Shown here in pieces: positions 1 to 11,674 of a stretch of 64,000 bases of DNA (position 1 is its first letter; every line of letters starts with the position of its first letter). The position numbers and the translations under genes are program-made. The stretch lies in NCBI GenBank assembly GCA_018907035.1, contig JACCIC010000125.1, positions 372,001 to 436,000 on the forward strand, read 5' to 3'. A model generated the notes under the pieces. That model was given only the letters and a program-made list of their open reading frames with translations, ran no database searches and was not told the origin of the DNA. This DNA comes from Sycobia sp. Sy_11. Lineage: Eukaryota > Arthropoda > Insecta > Hymenoptera > Epichrysomallidae.

Positions 1-230
1 ACTGGCGTGTACGGGCGGTTGATTACGATATCCCATTGCTTCAAGAGGATTTCTATAGGCAGTTGTGTTTGGATGATATAATCTGGGGTGTCTCTGGGCG
101 ATTTCTACGTGGAATATTGTATTGAGTTAATTGAAAATGAGATCTATGTATGAAGAATCAGCTTCTATGTATAGATTCGTGTTTGGACGGTATAATACGA
201 TATCTAGGTCTTTTTAAACGTTCAAACGAA
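1..230. repeat. Diverged minisatellite related to the 46.9-kb array
   Basis: Motifs of the type 'atttctayrngg...gtgttyggatgatataat' recur at about 48, 100 and 162, roughly every 52-62 bases. The same words (gggcgatttctacg, gtgttcggatgata) build the exact 60-bp array at 46,911-47,280, so this looks like an older or edge-truncated relative. No gene is seen here or up to 373. Confidence 0.45.
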
Positions 231-662
231 GAAAAATAGTCTCTTTTCACAATTCATAAGTTAATAGAATGTATAAAAATAAAAATATAATTTGTCGTCA
301 CAAACTATTTTCAGTATGATTTGGCATACAGAACCATTTTATAAGAGAAGGGGAAAGAAAGACAGAGAGACAGAGAATTAGAATTAGAATTAGAATTGTA
401 TTTATTAGAGCCTAAGGACTCGTGGTCCTTCATAGGCCAGCATAGCAATATTACAATAATAGTCAAGCTATATATCATAACACAAATTAATCATAATTTC
501 AATATTATATATATAATAACACTTTCTAACAATATAAATATAAAAATATAATAATATAATAGAATAAAAGTGAAATATATAATAATAACAGAAAAAAAAA
601 AATAATAACAATAATAATAATAATATTAACATTACTTAGAAGGTGCTTATGTGTATCATAAA

Positions 663-3441
663 TCAATTACTAAGATAATGTTCTCTATAGAATCGAATCA
701 GCACAGGTTTAAAAGCAGAGGTTTTATAGGAAGATCTTATATGTGCTGGTATCTCATTCCACAAACGTGAAGCAGCAATGGTGAATGAGTACATATTGCG
801 TGATAATCGTGCCCTATGAATAAATTGGTCAATGTCAACATCACGGAGCGAAGCTAAACTGATACTTTTTTTAAATTTTAGCTTATTATAAACATAAAGT
901 GGTTCACCGAGTCTCAGTATAGATGCCAGTAGCATAACGGTAAGGTACTCTCTACGTAGATTATATGGTAAAATTCCTGGGGTCCTGTAAGCGGAGGAAA
1001 TATGATCGGATTTTTTAAAGTCTAAAGCGAATGGAATTGCAGCGTTCTTACAGCGATGTAACTTCAACATCAGTTCGGCGGAAAGGTCAAAAAAAGAAAG
1101 AACAGCAATAATCTAAGTATGGGAAGACTAGCTGCTTAATAAGTCTTACTTTTAACTGACGTGTAAAGCAGTTACTGTTTTTGCATAATCTTGCTAACCC
1201 TGCAAAACATTTCCTTGCGGTGAGCATGCATTGCGGAGCCCAAGTTAAGGAGCTATCGAAGGTAATACCGAGTATTTTAATAGTATTAGTGTATGCAACT
1301 CTATCGTGGTTTAAGTGAAGTCACTTTAAATCGGAGATAGGGAGACGACTCACAAAGTTCTTTGTACCTAACCAAATGTATTGTGTTTTACTGGCGTTGA
1401 TAGAAAGGCCATATGAATTCGCCCAAACAAATAGATTATGAAGGTTAGTGTTCATCTTCATAATTATTATTTCTAAATCACTAAACTGCCCGCTAATTTA
1501 AATGGTAAAATCGTCAGCGTAGAGGTGATGTTTACTATATTGGAGAGCTAATGGAGCATCATTAAAAAATAGAGAGAACAACGATGGGGCAAGTCAGCTA
1601 CCTTGTGAAACCCCAGATATGCGAGTCATCATAGAGGAATTTTCACCTGTAGTTAAGCTTACGTATTGTTTCCTATTAGATAAAAATGAGGCAATCCAGT
1701 TAAACGAAGCATCAGAAAAACCAAAGTGTTCCAGTTTTCTGCATAATAACGGTATATTAACCAAGTCGAAAGCTCAAGAAAAGTCAATCGCAACCAAGAG
1801 TACCACTTCATTGTTATCGCAGGCTTGGCGAATGTTATCACAAATTTTTAATAGAGCTGCTTGTGTGCTATGTAGTTTTCTAAAACTCGACTGGTAGTTG
1901 TCTAGTATCTTATTTTCGGTGATAAACCCGGAAATTTGCTTATATGCAACACGGTCTATAATGACTCATATCACGTGGCGGTTGACATTTAGGTATTGGA
2001 ATAACCTTTGCAATTTTCCAAGTAGTTGGGAATATTCCTGATTGTAAGGAAGAATTATAGATATTTACAAGTGTGGGTAAAATTATTGGCAGGCTTTGTT
2101 TAACATAATTTATTGGGATGTTATCAATCCCATGAGCATTAGAATGCATAGTAAGAATAGCTTCGACAACTTCTATCGGTTCAATGTGGCGAAAAAAGAA
2201 TCGAATATCTGGGGATATTCTCACAGTGGGTCTTTGATCGGAGAGTGCACTAACCTGATTATCAGCAATGAAAAACTTTTTGAGATCGTCAAGATCAGTA
2301 GGAAGTGGAAATGTTTGCTTAACCTTAGATGTAACACCCATTTTATTAATTAATTTCCATAGCTCTGTATTACTTCTAGCTGTTAGCAACTTATTTGCGT
2401 AGTAATGTGAGGTGCATTACGAGTAGCCGTTTTTACTTTATTACGTAGAGTCTTGTACGTAGAAAGGTCAGTGAGGCGGTTAAATTTCCTGTACCCAGTC
2501 CACGTTCTATTTCTGAATTTAATAAGTTTTTTAATATCATGGGTTAGCCATGGTGTGGATTTGCAAGTTTTTCGAGTAATGGTGACATAGATAGGGAGCA
2601 TGAATATTATATATCGAATTTAGGAAATTATAGAAAAGCGAAACTTTCTCATTTACATCATTAGAGTGATCAATGGTATACCACTCAATATGACTAAGAT
2701 CCTTTAAAAAGGCATAAATTTCAAAATGACGAAATTGACGAAAGGTAGATATTGTTATAGACATTTATGGAACCGGAAGAGACATGTCACACAGAAGTAC
2801 ATCATGTTCAGAGATGTTTGGAACATAAGTCTGGTTGGAATAAATAACCTTTGAAGGATCGCTAAGACAAATGTAATCTATTGTGGACGAAGTTTCAACG
2901 TGATGAGTAGGTTTGAAGGCAAACGGATTCAATTTACGTACAGTGAAAAATTTTTTTAAGATAGTGCGCGGGGTAGAAGTGACTGTCCAATTAATATTAA
3001 ACTCGCCTACGAGTATGCAAAAGTCGTAAGCTGCATTGCAATTTAGAAATGTCTCTTCAATGTCACTCCAAAAGCACTTTTTCTACACAAAAGGACTTTT
3101 AAATTACCAACATATAAAATACAAATTAGAAATTCAGGCCTTTTAATATATATTTCAGACTGTTGTGAATAGTCTATAATCCTTGTCGAAATCGAATAAT
3201 GTACAAGGATAGCAACCCCTCCTCCACCTTTGCTGATTCGATCAACGCGATAAAAATTATAATATGGAATATCGAAAAAGCTCGATGCTCGTCCGGGTTT
3301 GAGCCAAGATTCACTAATAGCTAAAACATGAGATTTCTTATCGCAAAGTAAAGATATAATGTTCGAAAAATGTGCTTCGAAGGATTGCGTATTGATATGA
3401 ACAATACGAAGATTAACATCATTTATATTATTATAAGTCAT
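663..3441 (-). pseudogene. LINE ORF2: endonuclease-reverse transcriptase, broken
   Basis: The endonuclease starts near 3,441: 'HINTQSFEAHFSNI' and 'LAISESWLKPG' are the N-terminal APE-type motifs, followed by 'GGGGVAILVH'. The linker at 2,383-2,601 has 'PWLTHDIKKLIKFRNRTW'. RT block 1 at 1,940-2,389 reads 'SNAHGIDNIPINYVKQ' and 'KVIPIPKCQPP'. Palm motif A near 1,790 has an in-frame TGA inside 'AIDFS*AFD'. Motif C is YADD at 1,510-1,521. The 'NASKTQYIWLG' block is near 1,400. The C-terminal region at 663-1,070 has 'SRLWNEIPAHIRSS'. At least four in-frame stops and several frame changes make it non-functional. In target-primed reverse transcription the intact protein nicks DNA and copies the RNA. 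Confidence 0.85.
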
Positions 3442-4674
3442 AATTTATCCAAGCAATTTTACGCTCAATTTTTCTACGAAGAATCGGACATTTGAATCTA
3501 TCATTGGCCGCGTGAGAGCATGTCTTATTCGGATTGATCTCGAAACAATTAATACATTTTAAATTTTCTTTGTTTTTACAAGATTGCGAAGTGTGTTCAT
3601 TGCTACAGTATACACAACAAATTTTTTTATTACAATTAATAGCTATGTGACCAAAGCCGTTGCACTTAAAGCATTGTAACACAGACACATGGTCCTCAAT
3701 ACTACAAGCAATCCATTTAATTTTCCCTTGTTTAACAATGATAGTCTATGCGAAGGCGTAGTTTCTATAATACAAAAGCGATGTTTTTTATTATGAGCTG
3801 GATAAATAGAAACAATTTTTACTTCGTCAATCGGAGCTCCATTTAAATTTTCTTCGCGTATGCAATGAGATATATCATCTTTATCCAGTTCGACAGGTAT
3901 GCCGTGTACTATTAAGCGAGGGTTTTGTTTAACATTTGTTTTTATTTCAAGACCAGCAGTAGAAAGTTCGGAGCAATTTGCAAGTGCCGCCGCGTTACAA
4001 TGATCCACTGCGATAACAACAGAGTTTTTCGGACCCAGATTAATGCATTTAACTTGCAATTTAAATTTAGCAGGGTCAGTTTTCATTACTACTTCTTTAG
4101 TAGCATTGGAATAAGTTAAAAATTTTGCTGAACTTTCTGTTGGACCTATAATAATGCGATCGTTGTTATTTATCGGAATGGTTTTATTATTACTAAAACG
4201 TACACGGTTAGATAACTTGCTAACATGAGAAAACGAATCATGTTTATTTTGTTTGACAGCGTTAGCGTACGCTGTGCCGAGGTCATCCGAAATAGATTCA
4301 ACAATAGCCGATTTAATAGCATTAATGTTTACAAATGTATCCGATATTGAGGACTTAAATTCACGCACACATTGTTGTCTTTCAAGTAAACGTAAATAAG
4401 TTTTGGTGATAGAATTGTAAACACTGGACATTTCTATTACCGCATCATGTAATAAGTTCTTTAATTCTGTCGATTTTTCTTTCGAGAGACGTTCTAAAAG
4501 CGTGCGTTGCACTTCTTTCAATTTTAATTCTAAATCATTTACCTCGGTTATTGAAAGTAGGGAGGCATCGAATAAGCCGTAGTCGGTGGTTTGTTGATTT
4601 CTACCACTACTACCATCAGTTGAACTGTCCGAGTCAATGCCGATTGTCTCTAACTCGCTGCTGCGGGAAGCATA
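3431..4674 (-). pseudogene. LINE ORF1 (nucleic-acid-binding, CCHC knuckles), frameshifted
   Basis: The minus frame is open from about 4,674, just after a TGA at 4,677-4,675, with no ATG at its head; the start is probably lost. The N-terminal half is Glu/Lys/Ser-rich and helical. A one-base frameshift near 3,745 moves the reading frame. The C-terminal part then holds CFKCNGFGHIAINC followed by two more Cys/His clusters (CCVYCSNEH..., CINCFEINP...C), the triple zinc-knuckle array typical of gag-like ORF1 proteins in I/Jockey-group LINEs. Such proteins coat the element RNA. It lies directly upstream of the endonuclease ORF, in the right order. Confidence 0.82.
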
Positions 4675-4780
4675 TCAGCTGATTTGATACGTTTCTTACG
4701 AATCAATTTATTATATTAACTACAGATGGCAGTATGATCGACTCGAAAATTTAATGTAGTCGTTTATTTTATGTAGTCGT

Positions 4781-4782
<2 letters not shown>

Positions 4783-4828
<46 letters not shown>
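4783..4828. repeat. (GA)n microsatellite
   Basis: An uninterrupted GA dinucleotide run just upstream of the 5' end of the LINE. Confidence 0.95.
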
Positions 4829-4830
<2 letters not shown>

Positions 4831-5039
4831 CCCCACATAAGAGAACATAAAATTTACAACAATAAGATATCCATAAGGTGTGAGAGTAATGTTACATTAA
4901 CCTAAAGAACAAAAAGGGTTATATCGACTAATATCATACTTTCTTTAGGATACTAAAGTCGGATATGAACATTTCTTTGAGCTGGCCTGATATTAATACT
5001 TTAAAAGGACTACATTGAGTTGATGTTCGCGATTCAAGA

Positions 5040-5257
5040 CGCCACTTAGTGGCCGCTGGTGAAACTGATTGTTAAAACAATTAACTTCATTTGTGGATGA
5101 AAGTAAAATGATTTTCAATAAAAAACATAGCCTATATCGTTCCCAAGATAATATAGAATCTATATGTCAAATTTCAGAACAATCGGTTCATTAGTTTTTT
5201 CGGTTATCGTGTACAAACAAAAACGCGCTTTGTCTTTATAAATTATGATATGATATG

Positions 5258-5302
<45 letters not shown>
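5040..5302 (+). repeat. Possible LINE-type 3' tail followed by (TA)n
   Basis: The stretch 'tcaaatttcagaacaatcgg', then 'gttcattagttttttcgg', 'ttatcgtgtacaaacaaaaa' and 'cgcgctttg' resembles the 3' UTR style of RTE-like insect repeats. It is followed by (ATATG)n-like and (TA)n sequence (about 5,259-5,302). No coding part of such an element was found next to it. The assignment rests on resemblance only. Confidence 0.35.
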
Positions 5303-5305
<3 letters not shown>

Positions 5306-5330
5306 ATAAAATCGTCGGCAAAAAATCAAC

Positions 5331-5512
5331 TTTTTGAAGTGGACGCTACATTAAAGCAGCTTTTTATACAGAAGCGGCGATAGGTAAATTACTGTCAATT
5401 ATTTATAGAGATATAGATTTGTATATATAGAGTACTTTTTACGTTGATACTATTGAATTGTATATAAAATTGGTTAAATTATTATTTCGGACGAAGCGGA
5501 GACGGGGGATGC
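5331..5512 (+). repeat. Dispersed repeat, copy 1 (partner at 47.5 kb)
   Basis: About 180 bp shared in the same orientation with 47,470-47,650. It runs from 'aagtggacgctacattaaag' to 'gaagcggagacgggggatgc'. In copy 1 a (TA)n tract lies before the unit; in copy 2 it lies after. There is no coding content. It could be the 3' part of a non-autonomous Helitron or LINE. Confidence 0.7.
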
Positions 5513-5564
5513 ATTGAAATGTATTAATTGATTTAGTTGAAACGATATTTTTTTAATTTATGAA

Positions 5565-6190
5565 AAAACATTATGATTTATCTAAAAAGAATTTATTTAA
5601 ATTGATCTTGCCAAGTGAATCCAGCGTTTTCATTACAATTAGTCTTGCGAGTCGATTGATGCGTTTTTTCATACTTTGGATTCCACTCATTGTGTTGAAT
5701 CCACTCGGCAGACTGTCGATTAGCATCTGAAATGTAGTGATGAAGTAATGTTTCATTCATTGTAATATATTGATGGAAAAATTCGTCTTTATTACGGTTT
5801 AACGTCTGCTAAGCATTGTTCCAAATTATGACACATGGTTGCTTTTGATCGATTGCGAGCATGCGCGACATCTATTTTGCACAAAGCTTGCGCATGTCCT
5901 ATGTTCATGCACGATATGTCCAATACGTTTCCTTGATACCTTTAGAGTGTTAGTACTCGATTAACTTCATTTTACGATTATTTAAAGTTATTTTGTGGAC
6001 ATTTTTCATGCCTTCGTCGGTAACAGCGTTTTTGGACGTTCACTGCGTGCATCGTCTTTGTGCTTTTTTCGCCTCGTTGAAATTGAGCAAAAAATTCTCA
6101 ATGGTTGATTTTTTTTGTTGCAGAGTCCGAATAATGGTTATCAAGCCAAGCCTTGGCATCAACAGTATTTTTTTCGTAAAAAAATAGTGA
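5565..6190 (-). mobile_element. mariner transposase remnant
   Basis: The minus-strand translation in changing frames gives mariner blocks in order. First is a helix-turn-helix region near 6,180-6,060 ('AKAWLDNHYSDSATKKI', then an in-frame TGA before 'EFFAQFQRG'). Next is a 'HIVHEHLDMRKLCAKW'-like segment near 5,900, with stops. Last is 'NETLLHHYISDANRQSAEW' near 5,755-5,700, where mariners have the first catalytic Asp region 'GDETWIHHY'. The C-terminal catalytic part is missing. Several stops and frameshifts mark it as old. Terminal inverted repeats were not identified. Confidence 0.75.
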
Positions 6191-6747
6191 ATTATTCACA
6201 CACGATTTTCTTTTCCATTTATTTTTTTCATTATTAAAAAAGTTGCCTTACTCACAATGCTATATCTTACGAACCAATTGTCCAAAAGCTGTCAAATTTA
6301 TACTTATCTTTTGAAGGTTTGTATTAACAAAAAACGGTATGGATTTAATTATAGTAATCTTTTCTTTGTGTAAGCCTACGAACGTTTCAACCCATCTCGT
6401 ATGACACATGATTATGTCGTTCACTGTAAGAGTCTCTTAACATATTTAATTTTATTTGAAGTTTTAACGGTAGCAGCACAATATAATACAATACATTAAA
6501 AATGATGAAAAACAGGTAAAAATAATTATTAATTAATTGTAGTATAATATGTAATGTATGCTTGGTTGCTCAGAAATTTTTAAATTACACAAATAATTGC
6601 CTAATAAGTTAAAATACTACTATTCGTTTTTATATTTTGTTGAACTATATGATATTAAAAATTGTATTTTTAAATATATTTATTAAATTAAATAAATATT
6701 TTTGCAAATCAAGAATCAAGATCCTTGCAAAAAATGTAGGTTTTCAT

Positions 6748-6832
6748 GTAATAATATAATATAATATAATGTAATGTGATGTGATGTGATGTAATGTGAT
6801 ATGATGAAGTGAAATATGAGGTGAAGTGACAT
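6748..6832. repeat. Degenerate pentanucleotide repeat (ATAAT / ATGTG)n
   Basis: A run of taata units changes gradually into atgtg/atgaa units. It is a simple repeat with no coding potential, inside AT-rich DNA. Confidence 0.75.
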
Positions 6833-8866
6833 GTAGAACAGGCCAGGCAATACTGAATGAATTGATTATTTAATTAATTTATAATAATTCATATTATAGC
6901 CCTATATAGTTTTTATTATATCCCATTCATACGATATTAAGCACACTTAATTTTCACACACGTGAGAAAAGATTCAAATTTCGCGCAGCTTGTAGACAGA
7001 TGTAACGTTATGATGTTTAGGCATTTTTTACGAATTCATACGCCAATGAATATATTATATGTAGCTGCAATTATAATTTTACGAACATTTAGTTACTTAT
7101 ATATCAGTATCAATAATTTCAATAAAATTTAATAAATAAATAAATTTAAACAAAATAAATAAATGTTTAAATAAAGATAATATTAAACATAATCAATAAT
7201 TGGGTAATGGATTAAATAACTTTTAATTTTAATATCTGAAATAAGGGACGGTATTCATTCCGTTATTTATGGTGTACGGACGGCAGCTGCGAAACATTTT
7301 TCCCCAAAGCGAAAAAATGTTCATATAAGAATTTCTCATATATAAATATACTATTTTACTAGTGATTTAACCATCATATAACAATATTATTTTTAAAACA
7401 GCCGGAGCACAGATGGCGCGAACAAAGAACATTTAGATCGGATAACATTGACGGCGTGATTACGGGCGTGGAGCGAATAGCGAATTATAGAAGGCTTATA
7501 TAAGTCGCATATAAGTGACAAGGTATCAATAAAACACCATTGGATTTGCAAAAGGATATCGATTTTGTAATGGGGGTTGATGGATTCGAACAAATAAATA
7601 GGGAATGTCGCCGGGCCTCAAAAAGGAAGGTTGCGCGCTCGTCGTAGAGCTAAAACTAATTACTTAAGATATACAAGTAATACAATGGTAATAAAACTGA
7701 GGAACTAAAAAACTCGAATCGCTCAGCCACGCGGTACGCATCTGAGCAACGATAATGTGCATCAGGCCAAATAAAATCGTTATCGGTTCTTTTAACTAAT
7801 ACTAATTTTAAACGTAAAATCCTACCTTTTCTGATCAAGATCAGGTGCACTAAATTTCTTTAAAAATATAATTTAATGTAAACAGTCGCTGTGAATTTGT
7901 GAAAATTTACAGACGAATAAGTATAGGAAAAGATGTTGTAAAAAAGTTGAAGGATGTAAGGCTTGACTTATTAAATAAAAAATACTCTTTCAGTTTCAGG
8001 TAGTATCAGATAATTATTCAGGAAGGCATAGTAGGTCTCCAATATTCTAAAAATTTCAGAAGCAGGGTTAACTTTTAAGTAAGGTGGTCCATTCGAAATT
8101 GATATCGGTAAAGAGTTCGACAAACAGGGTTTGTTCTCTGTAGAGAATCTTGTAGAACTGCAGCCGATTAGGTAGGCTGGATTTCCGGGTTTCCCCCGCA
8201 TCATCGAATACTTGGGAGCGTTCTTCGGTCGAATGATTTCAGAAACCTTTCGATCTCTCCACTTTTGAAGACGATGAAGTCGGTGGAAATATTGATACAA
8301 TCAAGATTAGTTTTAAAAAGACATTTAAAACTTATATCTAAACTTCTCACGAGAATAGATCTGAGAAAATCATATTAGATTCGAATACTACAAGCGATCG
8401 TTCGCGCTCTTGGTAGTAATTATGTGCGTATAGTCTTAACTTATATTTAGTTTTAGTAGTATAGTAGGAATTAGTAATAAATTTTTTCTACTGTTAATTT
8501 CAATTATCTTTACTTCAGTTTGATTATAAACCCGAATACGTCACGTTCTACTGCTGTATCATATCTGGGATAAATTAACCGGTTATTACAGAGATTATAT
8601 GAAGCTGCTATTTTACGTGTCTGGGGTTGAACAGAGAAAACGCGATCTACCTATTCTCTTTCTTTCGTCTTCACGTATGAGAAAATGAGACTGACCACAT
8701 GCTACACCTCTCTTGCTAGAGCTTTTCACTCGCGATGTAAGTATAAAAAAGCACGTACCACCAAAATGAACATGCACGTAATTGATAACAATAACACCGT
8801 GATGCGAGATTTTATATCAATTGGAATATACTGTGTGGTATTCTAATATTACAAATGTAATACGTA
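6833..8866. other. AT-rich region without a recognised gene
   Basis: I see no conserved domain. A minus-strand open frame of 109 codons (7,971-8,300) has ordinary composition but no motif I recognise and no splice context. The stretch 8,340-8,580 has moderate GC and could be old LTR-like sequence, but no paired copy is present in the window. Confidence 0.4.
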
Positions 8867-10126
8867 GGTTACTATTTATATTTTGAGCCTAATAAAGAAA
8901 AGGCTGTAATTTATTACTGAAAATGGATTTATTGTTTTTCGAAGTATTCTTCATAATGATCAATACACTTTTGCAAGCATTCGAACCAATTTTCGTAATA
9001 CTTTTTGCACTCCGATTGAGGTACCTCCAAAACATGGTTTTTGAATGCATTAACGGCTTCAGATGCCGAAAAACGTTGACCACGTAATTTATTTTTGATG
9101 TACGGGAATAAGAAGAAGTCATTGAGTGCTACACCAGGGATATAAGGCGGATGACTTTGGCTTGTTAAAAATTCGTTTATTTGAATCGATATGTAATAGC
9201 TCACATTGTCATGATGAAGAATGATCTTTCGTTACTGGTTGTTTTTTCGTATTTCACAAAGCACTTGTGGCAAAAAATTAGTATGTACCATTCAGAATTC
9301 ACCGTTCTACATTTCTAACGATACGACTGCCACATATCCAGTTATTCCGATTAAGCTGGTGGTCAATTTCTCTTTAGGTGCTTCGAGTACGAACCATTTT
9401 TGTCAGATTGGGCTCGTCTTGGAAGACCCATACCGTGGATTGCTGTTTTATTTGGATTGATATGCATCGATCCAAGATTTGTCACCTGTGTAGATATTAT
9501 ACACAGCTTTTGATGCACCGCGATTGTATTTCTTGAACATTTCTTTGCACCAATTGACACGAGCATCTTTTACATCTTTTGTCAAATTATGCGGGATCTA
9601 TCGTGAACAAATCTTTTTAACACCTAAATAGTCATGCAACATCTTATTGATACTCGTCGTACTAATGACCAAAGATGCCTAAGTCTCATGGTATGTCGTA
9701 TGACCATCTTACTTTATCAGTTCGCGCATGTCATCAATGTTCTCTGGTACAACAACCGATTTTGGACGACCTTCACGGAATTCGTTCTGGAGCGAACTGC
9801 GGCCATGATTAAATTGATTATGCCAGCATTTCACAGTGGCCAAGGATGGGGACGTCATCGCAAAAAGTTGAAGTAAGTTGATCGATGCACTCTTAATAAG
9901 CAACGTCGAAAGTCGTAAAAAATCATCGCACAAAAATGTTCACGAGTTAGATTCATTTGTTCGCTGAGAAAAAATTTTCAAGTTGCTGTAGATAATACAA
10001 GTTATACTTAAATGACATATTCTCTAAAGAAGGTTATGGTTAGAAACGTCGAAACTTTCACTTGGACACATCAGATGGCGCATGCAAACACTTGGTATGC
10101 CAAGACTCAAAATATAAATAGCAGCC
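8867..10126 (-). mobile_element. mariner element with terminal inverted repeats, decayed
   Basis: The inverted ends are ggttactatttatattttga on + at 8,867-8,886 and its near complement at 10,107-10,126 (about 19/21 matching over the full arm). A TA sits at 8,865-8,866. The length of about 1,260 bp fits a full mariner. The transposase runs on the minus strand from ATG at 9,956. It has the N-terminal region, then 'SLQNEFREGRPKSVVVPENI', then 'NIYTGDKSW' (first catalytic Asp) near 9,500, and finally 'HPPYIPGVALND' (third Asp kept) near 9,150 through 'CIDHYEEYFEKQ' at 8,929. Several frameshifts and a stop after about 33 codons inactivate it. It is a different lineage from the mariner at 19.3 kb. 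Confidence 0.9.
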
Positions 10127-11238
10127 GTCGTAAAATATGCGTAGATAATTCGCAATACAGATAAACTATACCCCAACGATAATGGTGCGGCTCCGAATGT
10201 CCTTCCTGTTGTTGCAAACTAATGCCTTCGTTTTCGTTTTCCAAATTCGATAACGTATGGTGCGTTTGTACGGATAATTTTGCGACGGATTTAGCAGGCT
10301 TTCTTGTTATTATTAGAATAATAATAATAGACACTAATTGAAATCGCGGAAAGTTTTTAAGAAATAAAAAAAATTTTTTTGAGCTCGTGGATAATCGACA
10401 ATCAGGTAAACCTGTCAATTGTATATCAATATCTTATATTTCATTATTTTTCTTTCAGATATGATCAAATTTGACTATATATAATTTCAGATATACATAT
10501 TCAGGGACACATACCCTGTAGGTGTTACAGTAGAAATTGGCATAGTTTAATGAAGATTGACTATGAAAAGCATAAAATCTAAAATAAAATAGTAAAATGA
10601 ATATATAATTTTGAATAATGAGCCTGCTATTATGGTTATGCATTTTTAAATAATAGAATAAGATGAAACAAGTTTATATAGCAATATATTGTTTTTCATT
10701 TGCTATTTATAAATATGAAAATAATAATATTTAATAAATATTTTAACAACAAAAATATTTTAATTTTTATAATTTTGATTTACAATGTTTTAATTTAATG
10801 CTGCTATATACAATGGAAGGAAAAACTTTATTGAAGTTAAACAAAATTTATTTAATAAAAAAATATATTTTAGTTTACACAGTAAAATAAACAAACTTAT
10901 GACTGTATCATCGGTAGAAGTAAGGATACCTTGCTTCTATACCTACATAATCCATGCACTTAACTTATTTTATACAGAGGTATAGACAAATACCGCCTGA
11001 CAGTAAGGCATATTGGCAGGCTGGTGTTCTTGCCCGTTGTGATAAGGGGATTCCCTGGGCTTATTCCTCTAGCACTTATTAAAATCATATGTTGGAGGTG
11101 CAGTTTTCAGTTTTGCTCGACACAATTCATTAATTTTTTATTTTCAATTTATCGTTAAGATATGATGAAATTTGTTTAAGAATTAAATTAATTACTTATT
11201 TGCTGTAAAAATAAAAAATATACAATTTTATCTTTCAG
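10127..11238. other. Non-coding region upstream of GT31 exon; partly intron
   Basis: The right-hand part ends in a pyrimidine-rich tract and 'tttatctttcag' directly before the galactosyltransferase exon, so it is intron. A moderately GC-rich patch at 10,975-11,090 is open in one plus frame (about 35 codons, 'SKAYWQAGVLARCDKG') but shows no GT31 motif. I do not claim it as an exon. Confidence 0.5.
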
Positions 11239-11674
11239 GTATACACCTAAATATATGTATTCTGAACGAACATATCCGAACTACTTGTCAGGTACAGGTT
11301 ATGTGATGAGCTCAGATGTTGTCTCACGTCTGTACAAAACTGCTCTCTTTACCCCTTTGCTTCATCTTGAGGATGTATATGTTACAGGGGTATGTGCTAA
11401 ACGTGCAGGTCTCAAACCTAGTAATCACAATGGTTTTAGTTACGTGCCACGAAAACTTGAGATCTGTTCACTACGTGAGGCCATAACTGCCCATAAGATT
11501 AATGTTACCAGCATGTACATACTTTGGAATAAATTTAATGAATCTTTGAATTCATCATGTCATAATAACCACTTAGTTGTTAACAAAAAGTCGATGAATT
11601 CAGTTAACAGATTTGGTAGACATGTTGGCTACTTTTTGCTTCAAAATCGAGTTCTTAACAATAAATGTATTTAA
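11239..11674 (+). CDS. Beta-1,3-galactosyltransferase (GT31), 3'-terminal exon
   Basis: GT31 enzymes are Golgi type II membrane proteins that move galactose or GlcNAc in beta-1,3 linkage onto glycan acceptors. This exon begins after 'tttatctttcag' at 11,236-11,238. Its first G would complete a split codon, likely Trp, followed by 'YTPKYMYSERTYP'. The family signatures are clear: 'YPNYLSGTGYVMSSDVV', then 'LLHLEDVYVTGVCAKRAGL' holding the conserved EDV motif, then 'FSYVPRKLEIC'. The stop is at 11,672-11,674, giving about 144 residues of the C-terminal half. The upstream exons with the DxD motif and membrane anchor are not visible; a mariner lies just upstream, so they are further away, out of the window, or lost. 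There are no stops or frameshifts. An AATAAA lies near 11,719. The donor substrate cannot be told from this fragment. Confidence 0.88.

Larger units (their letters stand above)
374..4690 (-). mobile_element. Non-LTR retrotransposon (LINE), decayed, near full length
   Basis: Read on the minus strand, the order is an ORF1 with three CCHC zinc knuckles, an APE-type endonuclease, a reverse transcriptase and a C-terminal domain. It ends in a short tandem tail, (GAATTA)n on + at 374-397. This is the layout of the I/Jockey/R1/CR1 group; a six-base-repeat tail rather than poly(A) is known in several such clades. Both ORFs carry stops and frameshifts, so the copy should be non-autonomous. The 5' boundary is uncertain, about 4,680-4,750, just before a (GA)n tract. 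The clade is not assigned from sequence alone. Confidence 0.88.

Noticed and set aside
7971..8300. 109-codon ORF on -
   Set aside because: No motif, no partner copy and no splice context; length is possible by chance here.
10107..10418. 103-codon ORF on - beside the mariner
   Set aside because: It overlaps the mariner terminal repeat and has no recognisable domain.
10975..11090. Possible upstream GT31 exon
   Set aside because: An open plus frame after a 'ttatacag', but the residues do not match the GT31 region expected before 'YPNYLSGTGYV' and no donor fits.
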